Translations under genes and position numbers: made by a program
The notes under the pieces: model-generated
What the model saw: the letters and a program-made list of their open reading frames with translations, nothing else
The model's database searches: none
Told to the model about the DNA's origin: nothing
Assembly: GCF_000745015.1 (NCBI RefSeq)
Contig: NZ_JQNA01000002.1
Location: 6,014,001 to 6,078,000 of the forward strand
Reading direction: 5' to 3'
Source of the DNA: Burkholderia sp. 9120
Lineage (GTDB): Bacteria; Pseudomonadota; Gammaproteobacteria; Burkholderiales; Burkholderiaceae
DNA: 64,000 nt
Shown: positions 25,700 through 34,844 of the stretch, piece by piece
Layout: the number at the start of each line of letters is the position of its first letter
How positions within the stretch are numbered: position 1 is the stretch's first letter

Positions 25700-26584
25700 A
25701 TGTTCTCCGGTATCTGGTTGCCCATCGTTACGCCACTGCGTAACGGCGAAGTCGATATCGACGCGCTGCAGCGTCTCGCCGATTACTATCTGCGCACGGA
25801 AATCAGCGGTTTCGTTGCGCTGTCCACGACAGGCGAAGCCGCTTTGTTACAGGAAGCCGAACGTCTCACCGTGCTGCAAGCGCTCACGGAAGTGGTCGGC
25901 CAGCGATTGCCGATGCTGATCGGCGTCGGCGGCTCGAACACGCGTGATGTCCTGCACGATATTCAGCGCTACGAGCGCTGGGATTGCGCCGGCTATCTGG
26001 TGTCCGCGCCGTCGTATGTGTGTCCGGATCAGGCTGGCGTGCAGTGGCATTTCGACCAGGTGGCGCTCGCCACCGAACGCCCGATCGTGCTGTACAACGT
26101 GCCGCACCGAACCGGCGTGACAATCGCGCCGGAGACGGTCGCGCGGCTCGTCGAACACGCGAATATCGTCGCGATCAAGGAGTGCGTGAGGGAACACTTC
26201 GAGAAGCTGAGCGCACTGCCCGTCAACGTACTGTGCGGCACCGACGAAGCCTTCGACGACTGCCTGCATCACGGCGGCGCAGGCGGCATTCTCGCCAGCG
26301 CACATGTTTGCGCGGATCTGCTGATCGCGGTGCAGGAACTGATCCATGCCGATCGCGCGATGGACGCGCGTACGCTATTCGCCAGTTTGCTGCCGGTGTT
26401 GCGTCTGCTGTTCGCGGCGCCGAATCCGTCGGCCATCAAGGCCATGCTCGCCTTCGATCATTCGCTCAGCGACGAGACCCGCATGCCGATTTCGCGTGCG
26501 TCGGCGCAACTCGTCGAGCGCTTGAGCACGGCGCGCGACCGCTTGCAGGATCTGCGCGCCGAGTTTGCCGGCGCGACGAACTGA
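25700..26584 (+). CDS. DapA-family lyase (dihydrodipicolinate synthase-like)
   Basis: 294 residues, full-length TIM-barrel of the DHDPS/N-acetylneuraminate lyase superfamily. Visible are the TTGE motif (43-46), Tyr132 (LYNVPHRTG) with Arg137, and the Schiff-base Lys160 (VAIKE). All residues used by true 4-hydroxy-tetrahydrodipicolinate synthase are present, so lysine/diaminopimelate synthesis is plausible, but the gene is not with other lysine genes and may be a paralogue acting on another pyruvate-derived aldol. Confidence 0.88.
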   Translation: MFSGIWLPIVTPLRNGEVDIDALQRLADYYLRTEISGFVALSTTGEAALLQEAERLTVLQALTEVVGQRLPMLIGVGGSNTRDVLHDIQRYERWDCAGYLVSAPSYVCPDQAGVQWHFDQVALATERPIVLYNVPHRTGVTIAPETVARLVEHANIVAIKECVREHFEKLSALPVNVLCGTDEAFDDCLHHGGAGGILASAHVCADLLIAVQELIHADRAMDARTLFASLLPVLRLLFAAPNPSAIKAMLAFDHSLSDETRMPISRASAQLVERLSTARDRLQDLRAEFAGATN

Positions 26585-26622
26585 GCGGTTCGCCTTCCAC
26601 GTCGCCGTACCCATCGCGAACT

Positions 26623-26659
26623 AAAAACGCGCCGCGAATGGCTTCTTCATTCGCGGCGC
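26623..26659 (-). terminator. Terminator overlapping the transglycosylase stop codon
   Basis: A perfect 12-base stem (GCGCCGCGAATG/CATTCGCGGCGC) with a seven-base loop, followed on the minus strand by five T. It includes the last codons of the lytic transglycosylase gene and probably also stops transcripts from the convergent DapA-like gene. Confidence 0.8.
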
Positions 26660-27294
26660 AGACTCGCGTCGAAACTTTGCATGCGCAACACAACGCGCCG
26701 CGCGTAGCCACGACCGCCGCCGCTATAGCGAAGCAACGCAGCTTCGAGATCGCCGCCGCTCGCGTCGAGGTAGTCGCGCAAAATCGTCGTACCGATACGC
26801 ACGTTGATCGCCGGATCGGACAGATCGGTCGTCCCGGCGATCAATTGCGGATGTGCCGCGGGCAGCACCTGCATCAAGCCGCGCGCGCCGGCCACACTCA
26901 CCGCGTGGCGATCGAAGCTCGACTCGACCGACATCACCGCGAGCAGCAATACCGGCGAGATCGCATGGCGGTCCGCTTCGGTCAACACGGCACGTGCGAT
27001 CTTCATCGATTCCATCGGCGCGACGCGGAATTGCGCGCGTAGCATCGCGGTGATGTCGCTGAGCGATGGGAGCGTGGACCCGGGCGTCGAGTCGCTCATT
27101 GAAGCGCTGATCGAATTACCTGCGACCGCAACCGTAGTCGGTATGGCCACCGCCGACTGCGCATCGGCCGCCTGCGCGGCAACGCCGAACGAAATCGCGA
27201 TCGCCGCGAGCATCGTCGTCAGGCGAGATGCCGGGCAAGTTCGCCCGGCTTGTCGTTGTCTCTGCACACCATCCAGAACGCTATTTCCATGCAT
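26647..27294 (-). CDS. Lytic transglycosylase, SLT domain
   Basis: 215 residues. A hydrophobic export signal lies at about 27-45 behind a basic start; the real start may be one of the inner Met codons. The SLT domain has the catalytic Glu124 (SVESSFD), GARGLMQVLP (136-145) and a C-terminal RYSGGGRGYARRV. It cleaves peptidoglycan between MurNAc and GlcNAc in the periplasm. Single gene with its own terminator. Confidence 0.85.
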   Translation of the reverse strand: MHGNSVLDGVQRQRQAGRTCPASRLTTMLAAIAISFGVAAQAADAQSAVAIPTTVAVAGNSISASMSDSTPGSTLPSLSDITAMLRAQFRVAPMESMKIARAVLTEADRHAISPVLLLAVMSVESSFDRHAVSVAGARGLMQVLPAAHPQLIAGTTDLSDPAINVRIGTTILRDYLDASGGDLEAALLRYSGGGRGYARRVVLRMQSFDASLRRE

Positions 27295-27421
27295 GTTTTC
27301 GCTTCCTGACCCGGAGTGTCTCGACCTTACCGGGCTTGGTATAGCGAATCGCCAAAGAAACAGGGGCGCGCCGTAAAATGCTTATAAAGATGCCGTGCGA
27401 TCCGGCGGGGCAGTGCGTGTT

Positions 27422-28141
27422 TCACTCCGCGGCAGGATCGAGTTCCGCTAGTGCGCCGAGTTTTTTTGCATCGATAATTTCGATCTCGGCGTAGCCGAGC
27501 TTCAACGCCCCTTGCGTTTCGAACTGCTTCAGCACCTGGTTGATGGTCTGCCGCGACAACGCCAGCATCATCGCCAGATCTTCCTGCGGCACCTTCAGCA
27601 CGCGCCGCAGTGCGCCAGGTTCACCATAACCCCCCGCCATGAGCAGTAACCGGCGCGCCACGCGCTGCGCGGCAGGCAGTAACGCGGCTTCTTCGATTGC
27701 GTCGAACGCGAGGCGCAGCTTTTGCGTCAGCAGCAAACCGAACACATGCCAATACGCGGGCGACCGTTCGAGCATTGCGGCAAGCACGGCGCGCGTCACA
27801 TGAAACAGCACCGAATCGCGTTCGGCATACGCGTTATGGGTTCGCGGCCGATTGTCGAACAGCGCGATCTCGCCGAACCAGTTCACCGGTTCGATCACGG
27901 CAAGCAAGGCCTCCTTGCCGGCCGAACTGGCCGCGCCAATTCTCACCAGACCGTCGAGCACGCAATAGAGGCCGTCGTCGGGGTCGCCCCGTGTGAAAAG
28001 CCGCTGCCCGGCAACGAGGCGCTCCACGCGCCCCGCTTCGATCAACTGCGCCTGCATGTCGGCCGGCGCCGAGCGGAACCACGCGCTGCGCGCCAGCAGC
28101 GCGCTCAATTCATTCTCGTTCGATGAAAAACTCGCAGTCAT
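27422..28141 (-). CDS. Crp/Fnr-family transcriptional regulator
   Basis: 239 residues: N-terminal cyclic-nucleotide-binding-like barrel (about 15-135, with GDPDDGLYCVLDGLVRI and NWFGEIALFDNRPRTHNAYA) and a C-terminal winged helix (about 160-225, QEDLAMMLALSRQTINQVLKQFE). No N-terminal cysteines for an Fe-S cluster, so it is not an Fnr oxygen sensor. The GEIALFDNRPRT segment resembles the phosphate-binding cassette of Crp, so cAMP or another nucleotide may be the ligand. Confidence 0.85.
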   Translation of the reverse strand: MTASFSSNENELSALLARSAWFRSAPADMQAQLIEAGRVERLVAGQRLFTRGDPDDGLYCVLDGLVRIGAASSAGKEALLAVIEPVNWFGEIALFDNRPRTHNAYAERDSVLFHVTRAVLAAMLERSPAYWHVFGLLLTQKLRLAFDAIEEAALLPAAQRVARRLLLMAGGYGEPGALRRVLKVPQEDLAMMLALSRQTINQVLKQFETQGALKLGYAEIEIIDAKKLGALAELDPAAE

Positions 28142-28232
28142 AGGACGGCATCCGTGCCCGATTGTCGGCTACCCGATGGTTTCAAATTCCGTTGCCCGCG
28201 ATTATGCTGACTTTGACGGACGAGGGGCATCC

Positions 28233-28772
28233 ATGAGAACGCTGACGCAACAACTGACGCAATACGCGGCTTACCATCGCGACCGGCGCAATATCGCCAC
28301 GCATTTCATCGGCATTCCGATGATCGTGGTGGCGCTTGCGGTTCTGATGAGCCGTCCCGCTTTCGCGGTCGGCGCGTTGCCGTTTATGGTGTCGCCAGCG
28401 TGGCTGTTATTCGGCGCGGCGACTGTTTATTACCTCGTGCTCGACGTGCCGCTCGGCGTGATGATGGCGGTCGTGTCGGTCGTGTGTGTCGCGTTCGGGC
28501 AGTGGATCGCCGCGCAATCCACGTTGATCTGGATTGCGACCGGCGTTGGTTTGTTTGTGATCGGCTGGGTGTTTCAGTTCATTGGCCATGTGGCTTATGA
28601 ACATCGCAAGCCGGCTTTCGTCGACGACGTCATCGGACTGATGATCGGCCCGCTGTTCGTTCTCGCGGAAGCGTTGTTCGGCTTCGGCTGGCGTCCCGCG
28701 CTGCGCGAGGCGATCGAAGCGCAAGTCGGGCCGACGCGTATCAATGCGGAGCGGGCGGCGGCGCATCACTGA
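28233..28772 (+). CDS. DUF962/Mpo1-like membrane protein
   Basis: 179 residues, four predicted membrane helices. It starts with the family pattern YAAYHRDRRNIATHFIGIP and has a second conserved block QFIGHVAYEHRKPA; these His residues are iron ligands in yeast Mpo1, a 2-hydroxy fatty acid dioxygenase. The activity of bacterial members is less well known, so lipid oxidation is inferred. ATG 28233 follows GAGGGG. Confidence 0.8.
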   Translation: MRTLTQQLTQYAAYHRDRRNIATHFIGIPMIVVALAVLMSRPAFAVGALPFMVSPAWLLFGAATVYYLVLDVPLGVMMAVVSVVCVAFGQWIAAQSTLIWIATGVGLFVIGWVFQFIGHVAYEHRKPAFVDDVIGLMIGPLFVLAEALFGFGWRPALREAIEAQVGPTRINAERAAAHH

Positions 28773-28811
28773 GCCGCATGGCATGGCATAGCGCGACACG
28801 TCGTAAGCGCT

Positions 28812-29708
28812 TCAATTCGGCGCCAATCGAACCAGTCGCACACTATGCAACGCGGTCAACGCGACCGCGATCCAGATCGGGATATACGTGGCCAGTTGCG
28901 CGGCGTTCAGCGTTTCGCCGAGCAGCATGATCGAAACCAGCACGAGCAAGACCGGCTCGACATAACCGAGAATGCCGAACAGCGCGATCGGCAACAAGCG
29001 ACTCGCCTTCAGATACGAAGCGAGCGCGAGCGTGCTCAATGCGCCGAGGCCTGGCAGCAATAAAAACCACATGTCCAGACGGCCGCCAATCGCCGCCAGC
29101 GACCCGCCGCTGATCGCGAAGACAATCGCTGCCGGCAGTAGCAACGCCATTTCGACGGTGAACATGGCGAGCGAATCCTGATTGATTTTGCGGCGCAATA
29201 TGAAATACGGCGGATAGCCGAGCGCAACGAGCAAGGTCGGCCACGAGAAGGCACCGGTCGCCCACAGTTCATGGGCGACGCCTGCCGCGGCGCAGATCAC
29301 CGCGAGCCACTGCAAGCCGTCGAGATGTTCGTGATAGTAGAAGCGGCCGACCAGCACCATCACCAGCGGCAACAGAAAATAGCCGAGCGAGACTTCAAGC
29401 ATGCGGCCATGCAGCGGCGCCCACAGAAATACCCATAGTTGCGCGCCCAGCAGAACGGCGCTGACGATCATCGCCACACCGAGTGTCGGCTCGGTCACCA
29501 TGCGGTAAAGAAGCTGCCGGAGAATCGGCAGGCGCTTACGCAACGCGACCAGCAGAAGCGCGCCGGGCACGGTCCAGATGATCCGCCACGCGAAGATATC
29601 GAGGCCACTGAGCGGCGCGAGCAGCGTTGCGTAAGCGGACAGTAATGCAAACAGCGCGGACGCGCCGACAGACAACGCGATGCCGCGCTTTGGGTCATAC
29701 TGATTCAT
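28812..29708 (-). CDS. rarD: RarD-type EamA permease
   Basis: 298 residues with about ten membrane helices and the two-fold EamA/DMT repeat. The start MNQYDPKRGIALSV and the internal WRIIWTVPGALLLV and GYPPYFILRR segments match the RarD (chloramphenicol-sensitive) subgroup. The transported compound is unknown for this family. The frame could extend to 29915, but 29708 gives the usual N-terminus. Confidence 0.85.
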   Translation of the reverse strand: MNQYDPKRGIALSVGASALFALLSAYATLLAPLSGLDIFAWRIIWTVPGALLLVALRKRLPILRQLLYRMVTEPTLGVAMIVSAVLLGAQLWVFLWAPLHGRMLEVSLGYFLLPLVMVLVGRFYYHEHLDGLQWLAVICAAAGVAHELWATGAFSWPTLLVALGYPPYFILRRKINQDSLAMFTVEMALLLPAAIVFAISGGSLAAIGGRLDMWFLLLPGLGALSTLALASYLKASRLLPIALFGILGYVEPVLLVLVSIMLLGETLNAAQLATYIPIWIAVALTALHSVRLVRLAPN

Positions 29709-30323
29709 TGCACGGTCCGCGGCGCGATCGCGGTAATGGGCGATGCAGTTGCAAATCCCGTTGCAAGCGATGTTGTTTGCAGCGCAGCATCCGGCAGCGC
29801 GGCGTGGCGGGTCGTCATTAGCGGCGTGTCTCTTAAGCAGGCGGTGCAGTATGGCGAGCTGTTTCCAGGAGCTCACTGCGTTCCAGTTTTTCAGTCGGTT
29901 CATCAGGCAGCGCAAGCCGGCATTCTAGACGGGTTGGTCATACACGGCTTTGCGTTTTCCCGTCATCAAGCTGCAAATTATTCCGTGCGCATCACGTATC
30001 GATGCACTAGAACTTAACTTCACGCGCGACCAGCCAGGCGCGGGCCTTTCAAACGGCAGCGTCTCTCGCAGCCACCCAAGCCGGCTCAAGCGCGAATCTT
30101 GCTACGAAGTCTTGCGACGCTGTACGCCTTGTCGTTCGCAACGCCCCGCTGAAATTTCTCATGGGCGATACAGCTTGTGCAGCATCCCCGAGCCGGGCCG
30201 GCACAACACGTCCAACGGACGAGCCCGCCCGACTCTTCCGCGGCATGCCTCGACAGCGTTTCAACATGCCTGTCACCGCACTGCCGGCAACTCCGCTCAC
30301 CGAATGTGACTACTGGAGCCACC
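29709..30323. other. Intergenic stretch, 615 bases
   Basis: Divergent control region of rarD and the egtD-like gene. Short open frames exist, but none has a ribosome site and sensible composition. No RNA or repeat is recognised. Confidence 0.4.
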
Positions 30324-31304
30324 ATGACCCAGCCAGCCCTCTCGCACGATGCCTCACCCGACTTCCGCTCCACTTTCGCCGCCGAAGTCCGCGCCGGACT
30401 CACGCACACGCCGCAAAAGGAACTGCCGTCGAAGTATCTGTACGACGAAGTCGGCTCCGCGTTGTTCGAAGTCATCACCGTGCTGCCCGAATACGGCGTG
30501 ACGCGCGCCGAAGAGCGGCTGCTCGCGAAGCATGCGGCGGACATCGTCGCGCATTTGCCGCATGACGTGACCGTCGCCGAACTCGGCAGCGGCAGTGGAC
30601 GTAAAACGCGGCGCATTCTTGAAGCGCTGTGTAAAAAACGCCCTACTTCTTACTGCCCGATTGAAATTTCGCGCAGCGCGTTGCAGTTGTGCCGGCGCGA
30701 ACTCGGCGACATCGAGCGGATTTCGATTGTCGGTTACGAACGCGACTATCTCGCCGGTCTGGCCGAAGTCAGCAAGGACCGCGCGGCGGACGACCGGTTG
30801 CTCGTGCTGTTTCTCGGCAGCACGATCGGCAATTTCGGCCGGCTCGCGGCCACGCGTTTTCTGCGCGACATCCGCAACATGCTCGCCCCCGGCGACGCGT
30901 TGCTGCTCGGCACCGATCTGATCAAGCCGACGCCGGTGCTGATCGCCGCGTATGACGACGCGGTCGGTGTCACGGCGTCGTTCAATCTGAATCTGCTGGC
31001 GCGCATCAACCGTGAACTCGACGGCGATTTTCCGCTCGAGGCGTTCGAGCACGTCGCGCGTTTCAATCCGGACGCGCGCAGCATCGAAATGCATCTACGC
31101 GCGAAGCGCGATATCACCGCGCACGTCGGCGCCGCGCAGTTGACGGTGTCGCTGAAGGCGGGCGAAACGATCTGGACCGAGAGCAGCCACAAATATCGCG
31201 CGGAAGAAATGCCCGCAATCGCCGACGACGCCGGCTTCGTATGCAGTCATCAGTGGGTCGAAGACGAATGGGGTTTTGCGGAAAGTTTGCTGGTAGCGCG
31301 CTAA
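30324..31304 (+). CDS. egtD: EgtD-like L-histidine N-alpha-methyltransferase
   Basis: 326 residues. The SAM-binding motif ELGSGSGRKTR, the family blocks LPSKYLYDEVGSALFE and FLGSTIGNF, and C-terminal SHKYRAEEM are typical of EgtD/DUF2260-type methyltransferases. EgtD makes hercynine, the first step of ergothioneine synthesis. No egtB sulfoxide synthase or egtE is in the window, so it either works with distant genes or makes another betaine. ATG 30324 follows TGGAG. Confidence 0.82.
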   Translation: MTQPALSHDASPDFRSTFAAEVRAGLTHTPQKELPSKYLYDEVGSALFEVITVLPEYGVTRAEERLLAKHAADIVAHLPHDVTVAELGSGSGRKTRRILEALCKKRPTSYCPIEISRSALQLCRRELGDIERISIVGYERDYLAGLAEVSKDRAADDRLLVLFLGSTIGNFGRLAATRFLRDIRNMLAPGDALLLGTDLIKPTPVLIAAYDDAVGVTASFNLNLLARINRELDGDFPLEAFEHVARFNPDARSIEMHLRAKRDITAHVGAAQLTVSLKAGETIWTESSHKYRAEEMPAIADDAGFVCSHQWVEDEWGFAESLLVAR

Positions 31305-31370
31305 ACGCGGACGTGGACGCAGACGCCGGCTGAACGCTCAAGCAAAGCCGATTCACCAGCGCAAATGATT

Positions 31371-31412
31371 AAGGCGGGCCGCCATCCGTGTGATGGCGGC
31401 CCGCCTTTTTTC
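31371..31412 (+). terminator. Strong terminator after egtD
   Basis: A perfect 15-base stem (AAGGCGGGCCGCCAT/ATGGCGGCCCGCCTT), seven-base loop, then T-run. It can also serve the convergent acylphosphatase gene. Confidence 0.9.
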
Positions 31413-31434
31413 ATTTAGCGCCGTGTCGACTCGC

Positions 31435-31728
31435 TCAGTGCTGCTCGAAACGCTCGTAACGCTTTTCGGTCGCGCGTTCTTCGCCGGCCACCTCGGTGAC
31501 GCGCGCCGCCGGCGGTCCATGCCGCAACCACGACAGCATCCGGTCGACCTGATTGGCCGAGCCCTGCAACATGGCTTCGACCGATCCGTCGTCGAGATTC
31601 GCCACCCATCCTTTGATACCGAGCGCGTGAGCCTGCCGCACGGTCGCGTGGCGAAAGCCGACGCCCTGCACGGTGCCGCGTACGCGCACGTAATACGTTT
31701 CGATCCGCTGATCCAGATCCGGGGCCAT
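31435..31728 (-). CDS. Acylphosphatase
   Basis: 97 residues from the start used here. The active-site loop is complete: VRVRGTVQGVGFRH with Arg26 (the phosphate-binding Arg) and Asn44 in VANLDDGSVE. The enzyme hydrolyses acyl phosphates such as carbamoyl phosphate or 1,3-bisphosphoglycerate. Start ATG 31728 follows GGGAGA; upstream ATGs at 31743 and 31752 are possible. Confidence 0.9.
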   Translation of the reverse strand: MAPDLDQRIETYYVRVRGTVQGVGFRHATVRQAHALGIKGWVANLDDGSVEAMLQGSANQVDRMLSWLRHGPPAARVTEVAGEERATEKRYERFEQH

Positions 31729-31897
31729 GCCGTGTTCTCCCATGCAACTCAACTTTCAAGCCGGCATTCTAGCCGCGTCGCGGCGAGCTTGCTCGGCAAT
31801 GTCCGTCATCAACCCGCCTGCCCGGCGCACCCGGCGCGACACACGGCGCGCGCGGCACGTACAATCCGTCGACTGTCATGCAGGGAATGGAAACAGA

Positions 31898-32920
31898 ATG
31901 AGCGAACAGAATCGCGATCTCGTGCTCGTGACCGGCGCTTCCGGCTTCGTCGGCTCGTCGGTGGCACGCATTGCGCAACAGAAGGGTTTCAAGGTGCGCG
32001 TGCTGGTGCGCGCCACCAGTCCGCGTCAAAACGTCGAGGCATTGGATGCGGAAATCGTCGTCGGCGATATGCGCGACGAAGCGTCGATGCGCATCGCGTT
32101 GCGAGGCGTGCGCTATCTGCTGCACGTGGCGGCGGATTATCGACTGTGGGCGCCGGACCCGAGCGAAATCGAGCGCTCGAATCTCGAAGGCACCGAGGCG
32201 ACCATGCGCGCGGCGCTGAAGGAAGGCGTCGAACGCATCGTCTACACGAGCAGCGTGGCGACGCTGAAGGTGACCAGTTCCGGCCAGTCCGCCGACGAAA
32301 CCTCGCCGCTCAAAGCTGATCAGGCGATCGGCGTGTACAAGCGCAGCAAGGTGCTGGCCGAACGCGCGGTGGAACGCATGATCGCCGAAGACGGCCTGCC
32401 GGCGGTGATCGTCAATCCGTCGACGCCAATCGGTCCGCGCGACGTCAAACCGACTCCGACCGGCCGCATCATCGTCGAAGCGGCGCTCGGCAAGATTCCC
32501 GCGTTCGTCGACACGGGCCTGAACCTCGTGCATGTGGATGACGTCGCCGCCGGCCATTTTCTGGCACTGGAGCGCGGCAAGATCGGCGAGCGCTACATTC
32601 TCGGCGGCGAAAATCTGCCGTTGCAGCAGATGCTCGCGGATATTGCGGCGCTGACCGGTCGCAAGGCGCCGACGCTAAGCCTGCCGCGCTGGCCGTTGTA
32701 TCCGCTCGCAATGGGCGCCGAAGCGGTTGCGAAGATCACGAAGCGTGAACCGTTCGTCACCGTCGACGGTCTGAAGATGTCGAAGAACAAGATGTACTTC
32801 ACGTCGGCGAAAGCGGAGCGCGAGCTCGGTTATCGCGCGCGGCCCTACCGCGAAGGTTTGAGCGACGCGCTCGACTGGTTCAGGCAAGCGGGCTATCTGA
32901 CGCCCGGCTCGAAGCGCTGA
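31898..32920 (+). CDS. hpnA: Hopanoid-associated sugar epimerase HpnA
   Basis: 340 residues, extended SDR fold: cofactor motif VTGASGFVGSSVA at the N-terminus, the Ser-Ser-Val block VYTSSVATL, and YKRSK (Tyr and Lys of the active site), then VNPSTPIGPRD. HpnA members accompany hopanoid genes and are thought to modify a sugar precursor of the side chain, though the exact reaction is not settled. It is the left edge of the hopanoid island here. Confidence 0.88.
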   Translation: MSEQNRDLVLVTGASGFVGSSVARIAQQKGFKVRVLVRATSPRQNVEALDAEIVVGDMRDEASMRIALRGVRYLLHVAADYRLWAPDPSEIERSNLEGTEATMRAALKEGVERIVYTSSVATLKVTSSGQSADETSPLKADQAIGVYKRSKVLAERAVERMIAEDGLPAVIVNPSTPIGPRDVKPTPTGRIIVEAALGKIPAFVDTGLNLVHVDDVAAGHFLALERGKIGERYILGGENLPLQQMLADIAALTGRKAPTLSLPRWPLYPLAMGAEAVAKITKREPFVTVDGLKMSKNKMYFTSAKAERELGYRARPYREGLSDALDWFRQAGYLTPGSKR

Positions 32921-33057
32921 AACCGGCTCGAATAAGCGGTCCGCGCCCGGCAAACCGGCGCGGCCGCCAGCATTTTGTTACAACGTCACTGTGTTTGCGG
33001 CAGGTAAAAGCCTACGCGCAGCAGGTAAAATCGTAGGTCTTACCAGAGAAACCTCGC

Positions 33058-33615
33058 ATGAATCTTCACGAACAGCTCGGCGCGCTGGAAATGGGCGTCG
33101 ATCAGCTCATTCAGGCTGTCGTGGCCCCGCCGGCCGACAATACTCCCGAGACACCCGCAGAGACCGTTGCGCCGCAAGCGTCGGCGGATCACGTCGCGCC
33201 CGAATCGCACGCGAATAATGTCGCGGCTGAAACCGCCGTGGTTGAGCAAGCGCCGTCGGCGGTGGTCGAAGAACCGGCCGAGCCGGTTCCACCCACGCTC
33301 GAAATCAATCGCCCCGGCCAGAACGAAATCACGATGACGATCGGCGGTCAGACCGTCGCGCTGCGTCCGGACCAGATCGGCAAACTGATCGAGGAATTGT
33401 CGAACGCGCGCGCGTCGATGACGCCGGAGCCGCCGCCGGGTATTCCGCCGGGCTGGCGCTTCGTGTCGACCAAGAACCCGGTCATGGCGGTACAGAAGCA
33501 GTCGAACGGTGACCGTTTGCTGGTCATGCGCCATACGGGGCACGGCTGGGTGCCGTTCACCTTCTCACCCGACATGGTGATTCAGCTCTACATGATGCTT
33601 ACGCAGAGCAAATAA
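33058..33615 (+). CDS. Conserved-looking hypothetical protein with disordered N-terminal half
   Basis: 185 residues. Residues 25-80 are Ala/Glu/Pro/Val-rich and probably disordered; the rest is a compact domain with TMTIGGQTVALRPDQIGKLIEELSNAR and a C-terminal GWVPFTFSPDMVIQLYMML. No membrane helix. It stands between hpnA and hpnB with its own terminator. I do not recognise the family; the position is not proof of a hopanoid role. Confidence 0.7.
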   Translation: MNLHEQLGALEMGVDQLIQAVVAPPADNTPETPAETVAPQASADHVAPESHANNVAAETAVVEQAPSAVVEEPAEPVPPTLEINRPGQNEITMTIGGQTVALRPDQIGKLIEELSNARASMTPEPPPGIPPGWRFVSTKNPVMAVQKQSNGDRLLVMRHTGHGWVPFTFSPDMVIQLYMMLTQSK

Positions 33616-33646
33616 AAAATGGCGCCTTCCAAGGCGCCATTTTTTT
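33614..33646. terminator. Bidirectional terminator
   Basis: A ten-base stem (ATGGCGCCTT/AAGGCGCCAT), two-base loop, with A-run before and T-run after; separates convergent genes. Confidence 0.9.
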
Positions 33647-33671
33647 GCTCACTCAACCGGGACAAACCGCA

Positions 33672-34844
33672 TCAGCGTTCCTGCACCGGCGCCTGAACGC
33701 GCGCCTTCCACTGCCCGCCCTTGCCGCGCCAGTAACGCACCGCCGACGCAAACGTCGCGCCGACATAGAACAGCGCGATCAGCGGCAGAAACGGCGCCCA
33801 CAGCGGCGAACGGCGGTAATAACTGAGCATCGGCGCATACGCGCAGCACATGGCCGCCCACGCGAGCCACGCGGGCCAGCCCATCGGCCCCAGCACCAGC
33901 GCTGCGACCGGCGGCATCAGATAGATGATCGTCATGCCCAGCAGCGTGCCGGCGAGCAGCAGCGGCGAGTAATGCAACTGTGTAAAGGCCGTACGCGCGA
34001 TCATGTTCCAGATCTCGCGCCAGCTATCGTACGGACGCAGCGAGACGCTACGCGCCGCCACATCCAGCCGGATCGGATGACGCCCCGTGCCGCGATGCTT
34101 GATGCGCGCAGCGAGGCTGCAATCGTCGATCAGTTCGGCGCGGATCGACTCGATACCGCCCGCTTCCTCAAGCGCGCTGCGTCGCACCAGCATGCAGCCA
34201 CCGGCCGCAGCCGCCGTGCGATTGCGCGGGTTATTCACCCACGCGAACGGGTACAGCTTGGCGAAGAAGAAAACGAACGCCGGGATCAGCGCCTTCTCCC
34301 AGAACGAATCGCACCGCAGACGCACCATCAGCGAGACCAGATCGCGCTGTTCCGCGTCCGCCCGAGCGACGAGTTGCGCGACCGCATCCGCGGGATGGCC
34401 GATGTCCGCGTCGGTCAGCAGCAGAAAGTCCGCCGGCAGGCCAAGCGTGCGCACCGCCTCGATACCTTGCGACTGCGCCCACACCTTGCCGGACCAACCC
34501 GGCGGCAGCGGCTTCGCGCTCAGCACCGTCAAACGGTCGGGGCATTGCAACTGCAATGCAGCGGCGCGTGCGGCGTCGGCGGTACCGTCGTTGCTGTGGT
34601 CGTCGACCACGATCACGTGGAAGTCGCCGGGATAGTCCTGCTGAAGCAGACTCGTGACCGCCTCGGCGATCACCTCGACCTCATTGCGCGCCGGCACCAC
34701 GGCGGCCACCGCCGGCCAGGTTTCGCGCGGCGTGAGCGCCAGCGGCGCCGCAGGCCGCGCGCGCCAGAAACCGCCGCGCGCGAACAGCAGCACGCACCAG
34801 ATCAACAGGGAGAGACACGAAAGAAGAAACAGAACCACCGCCAT
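33672..34844 (-). CDS. hpnB: Hopanoid-associated glycosyltransferase HpnB
   Basis: 390 residues. An N-terminal membrane helix (about 2-23) precedes a GT2 domain with VVPARNEVEVIAEAV, the nucleotide-site VVDDHSNDGTAD, LTDADIGH (metal-binding DxD region) and a QRDLVSLM block; further hydrophobic helices are at the C-terminus. HpnB family proteins accompany hopanoid genes and probably glycosylate a hopanoid or a polyprenyl carrier. It overlaps the hpnC stop by one base (TAATG). Confidence 0.88.
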   Translation of the reverse strand: MAVVLFLLSCLSLLIWCVLLFARGGFWRARPAAPLALTPRETWPAVAAVVPARNEVEVIAEAVTSLLQQDYPGDFHVIVVDDHSNDGTADAARAAALQLQCPDRLTVLSAKPLPPGWSGKVWAQSQGIEAVRTLGLPADFLLLTDADIGHPADAVAQLVARADAEQRDLVSLMVRLRCDSFWEKALIPAFVFFFAKLYPFAWVNNPRNRTAAAAGGCMLVRRSALEEAGGIESIRAELIDDCSLAARIKHRGTGRHPIRLDVAARSVSLRPYDSWREIWNMIARTAFTQLHYSPLLLAGTLLGMTIIYLMPPVAALVLGPMGWPAWLAWAAMCCAYAPMLSYYRRSPLWAPFLPLIALFYVGATFASAVRYWRGKGGQWKARVQAPVQER

